Shown here in pieces: positions 1 through 6,642 of a DNA stretch of 18,542 bases (positions are counted from its first letter, which is position 1; every line of letters begins with the position of its first letter). Both the position numbers and the translations under genes were made by a program. The notes under the pieces were generated by a model. That model was not told the origin of the DNA and ran no database searches. It saw nothing but the letters and a program-made list of their open reading frames with translations. The DNA comes from an uncultured Sutterella sp. (GTDB lineage: Bacteria; Pseudomonadota; Gammaproteobacteria; Burkholderiales; Burkholderiaceae_F): positions 1-18,542 of the forward strand of contig CAAECY010000060.1 in the NCBI GenBank assembly GCA_900754475.1. Direction: 5' to 3'.

Positions 1-82
1 CCCTTGCCTCTGGCTATGCGCTTGGCGCTACCACCTGCGCTTGGGACTTTCACCCTTGAGAACGTGCCCATGCCGAGCACAC
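1..82 (-). mobile_element. 5' end of a group II intron (class C-like), cut by the window edge
   Basis: Read on the minus strand from position 82, the sequence begins GTGTGCTCGGCATGGGC and continues with AGGGTGAAAGTCCC. This fits the GUGYG 5' end and the early domain I sequence I recall for bacterial group II introns. The start lies 4 nt past the 3' arm of a perfect hairpin (87-113), which matches the habit of class C introns of inserting just downstream of intrinsic terminators. Only about 82 nt are visible, so the ribozyme core and any reverse transcriptase would lie outside the window to the left. The family is recognised from memory of intron 5' ends, not from a search. Confidence 0.6.
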
Positions 83-86
83 CGGC

Positions 87-113
87 GAAAGCCCGCGGTA
101 CGTGCGGGCTTTC
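87..113 (-). terminator. Perfect 10-bp terminator-type hairpin next to the intron
   Basis: GAAAGCCCGC (87-96) and GCGGGCTTTC (104-113) form a perfect 10-bp stem with a 7-nt loop. Both arms end in a short T/A run, so it could act on either strand. On the minus strand it lies directly upstream of the intron 5' end and is the likely insertion target. No protein gene on the minus strand to its right explains it. Confidence 0.65.
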
Positions 114-605
114 CGTAATTCTTTCGATCGCTTCGTTCTTCTTCGTTCGCAGCGTTTTCCTCAAAGCTTCAACCGACGGCGTTCGGTTGAGAGCAGCGGA
201 GGCGAAACGTCAGCAGGAAGAAAGGTGCACCGACCGAGCCCGCTCGACCTCAAACGTCGAGCGGCTAAATCGGCCGGGGAGAGTCCGACGATCGAGCGTC
301 GGATTCGTGAGGATGGAAGGGGCGGCGGGTTTCGAAGACCCGACTTGCGCCCGAATAGGAAGCGTAGTCATAGGACTATTCTACCCGAAGCGCGGCCGCG
401 CGGCCTCGGGCGTCCGACCTAGGGGCAATCCCGAAAGCCGACGCTCCGTCGAACAACACGGACTCGGGCGCTCGCGTAACAGGCATGTCAAACCTTTGGG
501 ATTTTCAGGCTTTCGGCCCGAAAACCCCGTTTGTTAGAATGGGTTCCGAGGAAAGCCGCCTGATTTCACCCTATTGAAAAACGGTCCTCGCTCTCGGAGG
601 TGCCC
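114..605. other. Gene-free, hairpin-rich interval upstream of the 203-aa gene
   Basis: No convincing coding region lies here; the open frames are rich in Arg, Gly and Ser and have no usable start. Several hairpins stand out: 168-191 (TCAACCGA with TCGGTTGA), 241-263 (CGCTCGAC with GTCGAGCG), 284-303 (TCCGACG with CGTCGGA) and 326-342 (CGGGT with ACCCG). A minus-strand TAGAAT (complement of ATTCTA near 379-384) could start an RNA that reads through these hairpins to the terminator at 87-113. The right end carries a plus-strand TAGAAT at 535-540, about 65 nt before the next start codon. Confidence 0.5.
535..540 (+). promoter_or_regulatory. Possible -10 box (TAGAAT)
   Basis: GTTAGAAT sits about 65 nt upstream of the start at 606. 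The same GTTAGAAT motif recurs upstream of the phosphodiesterase gene (15207-15212). No good -35 box is visible 16-18 bp upstream, so this is weak. Confidence 0.35.
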
Positions 606-1217
606 ATGTTCGATCCCAACCGCTTTCAACTTTTCGATGCCGCGCGAACGTTGACGCTCACGATCGGACCCGTTTCGCGTTCGGACGTCTTGGCGGACTT
701 TCCCGCCGAGCTTATCGTCTCGGACGAAATCCTCGCGGCGCGTCTCGGGGTCGAACCCGTGCCTCCTTCCGTCATCACCGCCCGCATCCCCGAACTGAAG
801 GCGCTCGACGAAGAGTCGGTGCGTCGTTTGTGGGTGAACCCCGTTCCGACGTCGGACGGACGTACGGTGTTCGTGTCGCCCGTCGATGCGCTCCCCGACA
901 CCGGGGACGCGGCGGACTGGGGGCTGCGCTCCGCGGGTTTTCTCGTTTCGGACCCGGCGGTCCTCGGCGACTGGGTGGAAGAGAATTACGCCGCGGACGA
1001 CATCGCGGCCTGCCTCTCGCACTTTCTCTCGATCGACCTGCTCCGGTCCGAATCGGCCGTGCGCTTGACCGAAACCGCGACGGGGAATGTGCTTGCCCTT
1101 TGGCCCGTTCGGAACGACAATCCTCTGAAGGCCCTCGCGCGGGCAACGGAAAGCTACCCCGAGGTGCGCTACGACGAGGAAGACTTCGTGTTCCTGCTGA
1201 TCGAGCCCGGGCACTGA
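606..1217 (+). CDS. Hypothetical protein, 203 aa
   Basis: I do not recognise this protein. It is acidic and soluble-looking, with no signal peptide or membrane segment. It starts MFDPNRFQLFDAARTLTL and ends FVFLLIEPGH. ATG 606 is chosen because GGAGG (596-600) lies 5 nt upstream; an in-frame GTG at 600 overlaps that site and is unlikely. Codon use has the strong G/C third-position bias of the flanking genes, and the opposite-strand reading is a His/Arg-rich shadow, which supports real coding on the plus strand. It appears monocistronic, lying between the gene-poor left edge and the ZIP transporter 224 bp downstream. No function can be assigned from sequence. Confidence 0.8.
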   Translation: MFDPNRFQLFDAARTLTLTIGPVSRSDVLADFPAELIVSDEILAARLGVEPVPPSVITARIPELKALDEESVRRLWVNPVPTSDGRTVFVSPVDALPDTGDAADWGLRSAGFLVSDPAVLGDWVEENYAADDIAACLSHFLSIDLLRSESAVRLTETATGNVLALWPVRNDNPLKALARATESYPEVRYDEEDFVFLLIEPGH

Positions 1218-1316
1218 GTCGACTTCGAATCCTCTCGACCGTTCCGCTTCGCCCTATTCTCCTCACGTTCCAACTTCACCTCGCCCGCACTTCGTTCCCT
1301 CGTTCTTGAAACGACG

Positions 1317-1355
1317 AAGGGACCTGCGCTTTCCGGGCCCTGACCTCCCTTTTTT
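1317..1355 (+). terminator. Probable intrinsic terminator after the 203-aa gene
   Basis: AAGGGA (1317-1322) can pair with TCCCTT (1346-1351), followed by further Ts to 1355; an inner AGGG/CCCT pairing is an alternative. The stem is short and loosely closed, so this is tentative. It lies 100 nt past the stop and before the ZIP promoter. Confidence 0.4.
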
Positions 1356-1400
1356 GAACTTTTTCGCTCTTCGGCTCCCCATTTCCGCTCCCTATCGGGG

Positions 1401-1406
1401 TATACT
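1401..1406 (+). promoter_or_regulatory. -10 box (TATACT) of the ZIP transporter promoter
   Basis: TATACT matches TATAAT at five of six positions and lies 36 nt before the ATG. The expected -35 region around 1378-1384 is poor. The Fur-like operator at 1414-1428 starts 8 nt downstream and would cover the transcription start. Confidence 0.55.
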
Positions 1407-1413
1407 CTCCAAT

Positions 1414-1428
1414 TGAGAATTACTATCA
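1414..1428 (+). promoter_or_regulatory. Fur-box-like operator
   Basis: TGAGAAT-T-ACTATCA matches the 7-1-7 Fur consensus TGATAAT-N-ATTATCA at 12 of 14 arm positions, in a G/C-rich genome where such an A/T-rich dyad is unlikely by chance. It lies between the TATACT -10 and the start codon of the ZIP gene, a classic repressing position. A Zur or other FUR-family site is possible, but the arm sequence is closest to Fur. Confidence 0.65.
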
Positions 1429-1441
1429 TTCAGGAACCCTC

Positions 1442-2266
1442 ATGGATCTCACCGCTCTTCTTCCCGACTTGGACGGAAGCAACCCTTTCACGTACACCTT
1501 CTTCGGGACGCTCTTCACGTTTTTCTGCACCATGCTCGGTGCCGCCACGGTTTTCCTCACCACGAAGAAAAGTTCCGCCCGTCTTGAGACCGTCTCGCTC
1601 GGCTTTGCCGCGGGGGTCATGATCGCCGCTTCCGTCTGGAGTCTTTTGATTCCGGGGATGGAGGCGGCCGAAGCCGCGGGGCACACCCCGTGGCTCGTCG
1701 CGTCGGCGGGGCTTTTCGGCGGGGCGCTTTTTCTGAAGCTCCTCGACTCCACGATGCCGCACCTTCACTTCGGGAGCAACGAACCCGAAGGGCCGAAGAC
1801 GAAGCTCCGGCGCGCGCAGCTCCTCTTCTTGGCGATCACGCTTCACAACCTCCCGGAAGGCGGTTCCGTGGGGTTGACCTCGGGCATCGCAGCGCTCGCG
1901 GGCGAACCCGACGCCATGGCGAGCGCCCTGGTGCTCGCACTCGGTATCGGCATTCAGAACATCCCGGAAGGGGCGGCGGTGTCGCTTCCGATGGCGCAGC
2001 AGGGCATGAGCCGCATGAAGGCCTTTGCCTTCGGCACGCTCTCGGGCCTTGTGGAGCCGATCGCCGCCTTGATCGTCGTTGCGGGTCTCGGGTTCTTTGA
2101 GCCCATCATGCCCCTGATGCTCGCGGCCGCCGCGGGCGCGATGCTCTACGTCGTCGTCGAAGAACTCATTCCCGCCTGCCACTTGTCGGAGCACGCCGAC
2201 CTCGGCACCTTTGCCGTGATCGCGGGCTTCACCGTGATGATGGCGCTCGATACGGCGCTCGCTTGA
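1442..2266 (+). CDS. ZIP-family divalent metal transporter (ZupT/GufA-like)
   Basis: This 274-aa inner-membrane protein has about eight hydrophobic segments, as expected of ZIP transporters that bring Zn, Fe or Mn into the cytoplasm. The two metal-binding helices are clear: HNLPEG at residues 135-140 and QNIPEG at 172-177. A third conserved element, EELIPACH, is at 240-247. A His-containing loop (PHLHFG, residues 106-111) precedes the first motif, as in many ZIPs. ATG 1442 is used, with AGGAA about 5 nt upstream. The Fur-box-like site over the promoter suggests iron-responsive repression and so an iron or manganese role, which is inference. A strong terminator follows 60 nt after the stop, so the gene is probably transcribed alone. 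The family call is secure; the exact metal is not. Confidence 0.92.
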   Translation: MDLTALLPDLDGSNPFTYTFFGTLFTFFCTMLGAATVFLTTKKSSARLETVSLGFAAGVMIAASVWSLLIPGMEAAEAAGHTPWLVASAGLFGGALFLKLLDSTMPHLHFGSNEPEGPKTKLRRAQLLFLAITLHNLPEGGSVGLTSGIAALAGEPDAMASALVLALGIGIQNIPEGAAVSLPMAQQGMSRMKAFAFGTLSGLVEPIAALIVVAGLGFFEPIMPLMLAAAAGAMLYVVVEELIPACHLSEHADLGTFAVIAGFTVMMALDTALA

Positions 2267-2326
2267 GATTGAACCCTTGAAAGAAGAACGGGCTCCGCCC
2301 TCTTCTTTCCTTCGAGGTCTTCCAAC

Positions 2327-2366
2327 GAATCCCCTTCGGACGGTCGGTCCGAAGGGGATTCTTTCG
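2327..2366 (+). terminator. Strong intrinsic terminator of the ZIP gene
   Basis: A perfect 14-bp stem (2327-2340 with 2348-2361) encloses a 7-nt loop and is followed by TTTC. It is the expected end of the ZIP transcript. Confidence 0.8.
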
Positions 2367-2853
2367 TCGGGCTCGATGCGTGCGAGTTCGGAGGGTTCGG
2401 CCGGTTCGGAGGCAAGCGCAGCCGAAACCTACGTTCCGGGGCCCCACGACCTCCCGGCGGCTCCGACTTCTCGAAATGATCCGCAGAAGTCCGACGGGCG
2501 GCGAAAGCCCCGGGGATCGGGAGACCCAACACCCCTTCATATTATGTGCTACGTTATTTTTTCCGGTTGAGCACTTTTCGGGGTCGGGGTCGAGCTTCGG
2601 ACGACGACCGGCCTCGCGGCCCGTCCGTTAGGGACAAAGGGATGCGTGAACTGGGTTTGAGGCCGGCTGACGGGCTTCTTTTGAAACACAATACAAACAT
2701 CGATACTTACGTTCAAAAGCGAAGGCCGAAAAACGGGTTGACCGGTCCGCACACCTCGATTTTTCGAGGGCGGCGAACGGCGGGGAGGACGATTAAGGGG
2801 GATCGGAGAGAGCGTCCGGGAGCGAAGGAGCGGAGCGACGGAGGGATGGGTGT
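2367..2853. other. Intergenic interval without a recognisable gene
   Basis: Between the convergent ZIP and aminotransferase genes no coding region is convincing; open frames are Arg/Ser/Gly-rich shadows. Two A/T-rich patches occur near 2540-2572 and 2678-2719. The second contains an 8-bp inverted repeat, CTTTTGAA (2678-2685) and TTCAAAAG (2712-2719), separated by 26 nt. A small hairpin, CCTCGA-TTTT-TCGAGG, lies near 2755-2770. I assign no function. Confidence 0.5.
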
Positions 2854-2892
2854 AAAAAAACTCCGCAACGACCCGCAGCCGTCACGGAGTTT
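2854..2892 (-). terminator. Intrinsic terminator of the aminotransferase gene
   Basis: On the minus strand AAACTCCG (2892-2885) pairs with CGGAGTTT (2865-2858), and the transcript then runs into a U-tract (A-run 2854-2860 on the plus strand). It begins 26 nt past the stop codon. Confidence 0.8.
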
Positions 2893-2918
2893 CTTTTCAA
2901 AGTGCGGAGAGCGGTCCG

Positions 2919-4115
2919 TCAGCGGTCCGCCAGCACCTTCGCGAAAGCCTTCGCCGCGTAGTCGACGTTCTTCGTGGTGAGGCCCGCAACGCAAATGCGC
3001 CCGTTCTCAACGCCGTAGACCGCGAACTCTTCGCGCAGGCGCACCATTTCGGCCTTCGTGAGACCCGTGAAGGAGAACATCCCCTTCTGGCGAAGGACGA
3101 ACGAGAGGTCCGCCCCGTGGGCCTTGCCCGCTTCCGCAAAGGCCTTCCGCATCGCGAGGATGCGCTCGCGGGCGGCCGCGACTTCGCTCTTCCAGAGGGT
3201 GCGAAGTTCGGGGTCGTTCAAGACTTCCGCCACAATGGCGCCCCCGAAGGCGGGCGGGTTCGAGTATTCGCTTCGAACGAGCGCCTTCAGAATCGAGCGG
3301 ATCGTTTCGGCTTCTTCGGGCGTCGACGCAACGACGTGGAGAGCACCGGCGCGTTCGCCGTAGAGACCGAAGTTTTTCGACGACGACGTCGCCGCGAGGA
3401 AGTTGATCCCCGACTGCGCGAAAAGGCGCAGGGCCGCGGGGTCTTCGTCGAGCCCTTCGCCGAAGCCCTGGTAGGCCATGTCAAGGAACGGAACGAGGTT
3501 CCCCTCTTCGACCACCTGCAAAATGCCTTTCCATTGTTCAAGCGTAAGGTCGATCCCCGTCGGGTTGTGGCAGCAGGCGTGGAGCACCACGAGCGTCTTT
3601 TCGGGGAGGGCCTTGAGGTCCTCAATCAACCCCGCGTAGTCGAGCGCCTCCTTTTCGGCGTCGTAGTAGCGGTACTTCGCAACGCCGAGGCGCGCTTCGT
3701 CGAGAATCGAGATGTGGTTCCCCCAGGTGGGGTTCGAGACGACGGCGCGCGTCAAGCCGAGGTACTCGTGCGCGAAGGCGCTCCCCAACTGAAGGGCCCC
3801 GGTGCCGCCCAAGGTCTGAAGCGTCGCGATCCGCGCGTGATCCGTCGAATCCCCGAAGACCAAGGCCTTCACGGCCGCGTTGAAGTCGGGGTTCCCTTCC
3901 ATGGGGCCGTAGCCGTGGGGGCGCTTCCGCTCAAGGAGGCGCTTTTCCGCCTCGGCCACCGACTTCAAAAGCGGCACCTCGCCCGAGTCGTCGAGGTACA
4001 TCCCGACCGAGAGGTTCACCTTTTCGGGACGCGGGTCCGCACGGTAGGCGCTCGAAATCCCCAGAATGGGATCGTCGGGGTTGGGTTCGAGATTCGAAAA
4101 GAGATTCGTGACCAT
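2919..4115 (-). CDS. aspC: Aspartate/aromatic aminotransferase (class I, PLP-dependent)
   Basis: This 398-aa cytoplasmic enzyme has the length of AspC/TyrB (about 396-398 aa) and would transfer the amino group between aspartate or an aromatic amino acid and 2-oxoglutarate. Visible active-site elements are the PLP lysine K247 in SSSKNFGLYGERAG, R255 in the same block, N184 in CCHNPTG, D212 and Y215 in FLDMAYQGFG, W131 in NPTWGNH, and R373 in NGRICVAG, which binds the substrate carboxylate. ATG 4115 (MVTNLFSNLEP) is chosen because it gives the family N-terminus and has AAGGA about 8 nt upstream. An upstream ATG at 4217 would add a low-complexity, Arg/Ser-rich extension and is rejected. Specificity between AspC and TyrB cannot be settled from sequence. 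It is transcribed alone, with its own terminator. Confidence 0.93.
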   Translation of the reverse strand: MVTNLFSNLEPNPDDPILGISSAYRADPRPEKVNLSVGMYLDDSGEVPLLKSVAEAEKRLLERKRPHGYGPMEGNPDFNAAVKALVFGDSTDHARIATLQTLGGTGALQLGSAFAHEYLGLTRAVVSNPTWGNHISILDEARLGVAKYRYYDAEKEALDYAGLIEDLKALPEKTLVVLHACCHNPTGIDLTLEQWKGILQVVEEGNLVPFLDMAYQGFGEGLDEDPAALRLFAQSGINFLAATSSSKNFGLYGERAGALHVVASTPEEAETIRSILKALVRSEYSNPPAFGGAIVAEVLNDPELRTLWKSEVAAARERILAMRKAFAEAGKAHGADLSFVLRQKGMFSFTGLTKAEMVRLREEFAVYGVENGRICVAGLTTKNVDYAAKAFAKVLADR

Positions 4116-4424
4116 GGGGCTCGTCCTTCGGGCGCTCGGGTGTAATGAAGCAAAGACCGCGACCCGAGCCGTCGTCGGTCTCGAATTCCGTTCCGCTCGG
4201 GCGGAGGGAAAGTTCATCTCTCAAGAATAGAGGACCTTTCCTTCGGCTACCTTAAGAAAAACGCTTATCTGCTCTGCTTTCCGCCCGAATTTCGGGCGTT
4301 TTCGCGATTTCAGAGCCGAAACGGGTCCTACGCCGGCAAACGGCTTCCGCTCTGCGGGGAACCGCCCTCTTCCGTTCGCAGGCGTTCCCCGGGCGCCTCT
4401 CCTCCGCCCTCTTTGCGGCTTGCC

Positions 4425-4479
4425 AAAAAAAACGGGACCGTCATCCGACGGTCGAACGACGGTCGGACACGAGGTCCCG
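4425..4479 (-). terminator. Intrinsic terminator downstream of the permease-amidohydrolase unit
   Basis: On the minus strand CGGGACC (4479-4473) pairs with GGTCCCG (4439-4433), and the arm is followed by an eight-U tract (A-run 4425-4432). An inner CCGAC/GTCGG pairing strengthens it. It lies about 360 nt past the amidohydrolase stop, so the operon message would carry a long structured 3' UTR that includes the twin hairpins. Confidence 0.7.
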
Positions 4480-4691
4480 GCGGGTTCGCGGCGGCGTTCT
4501 CCTTGAGGCGCGAAGGGAGACCCATGGGGCTTTCCTTTCCCGCCGAACGGCGCGGTGCGAACCCGAATCTTCTTTCCCGATCGGCCCGAAGACCCTTCGG
4601 GAAAGAAGCGAGAAAACGGTCGGCCCGTGAACGTTCGCGAAGCTGCAGGACGCCCGGCACTTCGCGAAGGGTCAACACCGCGAGCGGTATT

Positions 4692-4740
4692 CCCGAGGGA
4701 GAGGGCCCAGGCCGGAAACCCTCTCCCTCGAGGCTCGGAA
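4692..4740. repeat. Twin hairpin repeat, copy 1
   Basis: A perfect 12-bp stem (4694-4705 with 4719-4730) holds a 13-nt loop, CCCAGGCCGGAAA. It is followed by GGCTCGGAAG, which copy 2 shares. No U-run follows on either strand, so a simple terminator is not the best explanation. Confidence 0.75.
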
Positions 4741-4765
4741 GTCGGTGTTGATGGTTATGGGGTAT

Positions 4766-4812
4766 CCCGAGGGAGCGGCCCAGGCCGGAATCCGCTCCCT
4801 CGGGGCTCGGAA
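4766..4812. repeat. Twin hairpin repeat, copy 2
   Basis: A perfect 13-bp stem (4766-4778 with 4792-4804) holds the 13-nt loop CCCAGGCCGGAAT, differing from copy 1 only at the last base. Compared with copy 1, one A-T pair has become C-G and one G-C pair is missing, each altered on both arms, so the pairing is preserved. It begins 27 nt past the amidohydrolase stop on the minus strand. Confidence 0.75.
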
Positions 4813-4838
4813 GCTTGAAAGCTTGGTTCGGAGGTTCG

Positions 4839-6575
4839 TCAGTCGAAATTCACGTCGGCGTCCCCTTCCGTATTCCAGACGATGCGCCCGCCCGTCATGG
4901 TGAGAACGGCTCGCGTATTGGCAATGCGGTGGGTGAGATCTTCGGCGGGGAGCGCAAAGAGGTCCGTGTCGCAGACGACGAGGTCGGCGAGGTACCCGGG
5001 GAGAAGCCGCCCCTTCGTCTGCTCTTCGAAGCTCGCGAAGGCGCTGCCCGTCGTGTAGGCGTCGATGGCGTCGGCCACCGTCACGCACTCTTCGGGGTGC
5101 CAGGGAGCGGCGTTCCCTTCAAAGCGCGTGCGGGTGACGGCACTCGCCAGGTTCTGCCAGGGGTTCAGGTCTTCGACGGGGCTGTCGGTGCCGTAGGAAA
5201 CGGGAATGCCGAGCGCCTCCATCGTGCGGAAGGCGTAGCTCGTCGCAGCGAGTTCGGGCCCGACGCGGTCGTCGACGATCGTCGTGTCGTACTGAAGGAA
5301 GATCGGCTGCACGTGAGCGAGGATCGAGCGGCGGGCCATGCGTTCGAGCAACGCGCGGTCCGTGATCTGCACGTGCACGATCCCGAGACGGGCGGGGTTC
5401 GAGCCCGAACCCGCGTTTTCCGTCGTGTGCGCTTCGTAGGCGTCGATCACGCGTTCGATCGCACCGTCCCCGATCGCGTGGATGGTCGTCTGAAGACCCG
5501 CCGCCACCGCGCGGTCGACCAGGGTCGAGAGTTCCGCGGGAGTGAGGGTCGCGATCCCGGAAGTCGTCGGGTCGTCGCGGTACGGCGCGCGAAGGAAGGC
5601 GGTGCGGGCACCAAGCGAGCCGTCGACGAAGAGCTTCAGGGGGCCGACCCGGTTGAAGCGGTTTCCGGTCGCACCCGCCGCATCCCCCGTGCGAAGGCCC
5701 GAAGCGAGGAAGTTTTCAAGAAGTTCAGGCGTCATGAAGCACATCTGGTGATTGACGCGCAGGGTCGGGAGTTCCGCGAGGACCGTATCGTAGTCCTCAA
5801 GCGTCGCCTGCCAATTGTCCCCCTGGACGTCCATCGTATGAACGCTCGTCACGCCCGAGGCGGCCGCGTGGCGAAGAGCCGCGCGGAGATGTCGGCGGCG
5901 CGCCGCACGGTCGACGGGCGGAATCGCCGCGTAGATCTGCGAAAGCGCATTCTCGGCAAAGATCCCGTTGGGTTCGCCCGCTTCGTCGTGCCCGATGTCG
6001 CCGCCCGCGTTCGGGAGGGTGTCGCGGGTGATGCCGGCACCGCGCATGGCAACGGTGTTCGCGACCGCCACGTGACCGCACGTGCGCTCAAGAACGAGCC
6101 CCACGTCGGGCGCGACCGAGTCGAGATCCGCGGCAAGCGGCATGCGCGCAACGTCCGTAAAGAAGTCGTGATTCCAGCCGCGACCGTGCAAGACCGTCCC
6201 CGGCGCCGTCGGGTGCGCTTCGAGGTAGGCGCGGATCGTCGCGAGCATTTCTTCGAGGCTTCGCACCCGCTGCAGGTCGATTTCGTCGAGCGTGCGCCCC
6301 GCCGACATCAGGTGGCAGTGGCTGTCGTTGAAGCCCGGGATCACGAGGCGCCCGCGGGCGTCGATCGTGCGCGTTCCTTCGGGAGCGGCACGGCGCAGGG
6401 CCTCCGCGGGGCCGACGGCGCGGATCGTGTCGCCCACGATCAGGATCGCTTCTTCGAAGCGGTTCGTATCCGCATAGACGCGGGCGTTCTCAATCAGAGT
6501 GGCGGCAGGGGCGGCAGGGGCGGCACAGGCGGCAGAGGCGTTGCAGGTGCAGGCGCAGGTGTTCGTGTGTTCCAT
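4839..6575 (-). CDS. YtcJ-like metal-dependent amidohydrolase (Amidohydro_3) with Cys-rich N-terminus
   Basis: This 578-aa protein belongs to the amidohydrolase superfamily, YtcJ/exoenzyme-regulatory-like branch, whose members hydrolyse amide or related bonds with bound metal. Visible elements are the β1 metal pair HCH (H86, H88 in FNDSHCHLMSAG), K314 in LKLFVDGSLGARTA, H366 in HAIGDGAIERV, H401 in IVHVQ and the catalytic D464 in GTDSPVEDLNPW. The C-terminal β-sandwich ends with GYLADLVVCDTDLF. The start at 6575 is preferred: AAGGA lies 9 nt upstream, whereas the in-frame ATG at 6584 directly abuts it. The first 17 residues carry four cysteines (7, 9, 11, 17) before an Ala/Pro linker, which is unusual for the family. 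It lies 67 bp downstream of the permease gene, probably in one operon. The substrate is unknown. Confidence 0.88.
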   Translation of the reverse strand: MEHTNTCACTCNASAACAAPAAPAATLIENARVYADTNRFEEAILIVGDTIRAVGPAEALRRAAPEGTRTIDARGRLVIPGFNDSHCHLMSAGRTLDEIDLQRVRSLEEMLATIRAYLEAHPTAPGTVLHGRGWNHDFFTDVARMPLAADLDSVAPDVGLVLERTCGHVAVANTVAMRGAGITRDTLPNAGGDIGHDEAGEPNGIFAENALSQIYAAIPPVDRAARRRHLRAALRHAAASGVTSVHTMDVQGDNWQATLEDYDTVLAELPTLRVNHQMCFMTPELLENFLASGLRTGDAAGATGNRFNRVGPLKLFVDGSLGARTAFLRAPYRDDPTTSGIATLTPAELSTLVDRAVAAGLQTTIHAIGDGAIERVIDAYEAHTTENAGSGSNPARLGIVHVQITDRALLERMARRSILAHVQPIFLQYDTTIVDDRVGPELAATSYAFRTMEALGIPVSYGTDSPVEDLNPWQNLASAVTRTRFEGNAAPWHPEECVTVADAIDAYTTGSAFASFEEQTKGRLLPGYLADLVVCDTDLFALPAEDLTHRIANTRAVLTMTGGRIVWNTEGDADVNFD

Positions 6576-6642
6576 GATGGTCATTCCTTCAAATTCAATG
6601 CGTGTTCGTGCGTGTTCGTAATGTTTGGAGTTGCCTTTCCGA

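Larger units (their letters stand above)
4116..4838. other. Intergenic interval with hairpins between two minus-strand genes
   Basis: No gene is supported here. It holds the aminotransferase promoter region (not resolved), a short perfect hairpin CGCCCGA-ATT-TCGGGCG followed by TTTT on the plus strand (4282-4302), a minus-strand terminator (4425-4479), a 9-bp inverted repeat (4634-4642 with 4660-4668) and two related hairpins (4692-4740 and 4766-4810), described separately. Confidence 0.5.

Noticed and set aside
326..342. CGGGT-TTCGAAG-ACCCG resembling a tRNA T-arm
   Set aside because: The loop is out of register with the TTCRA consensus on both strands, and no acceptor or anticodon arm can be built.
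4..537. Long plus-strand open frame of 177 codons
   Set aside because: It crosses the intron end and the terminator hairpin, has no ribosome site and encodes an Arg/Gly/Ser-rich string.
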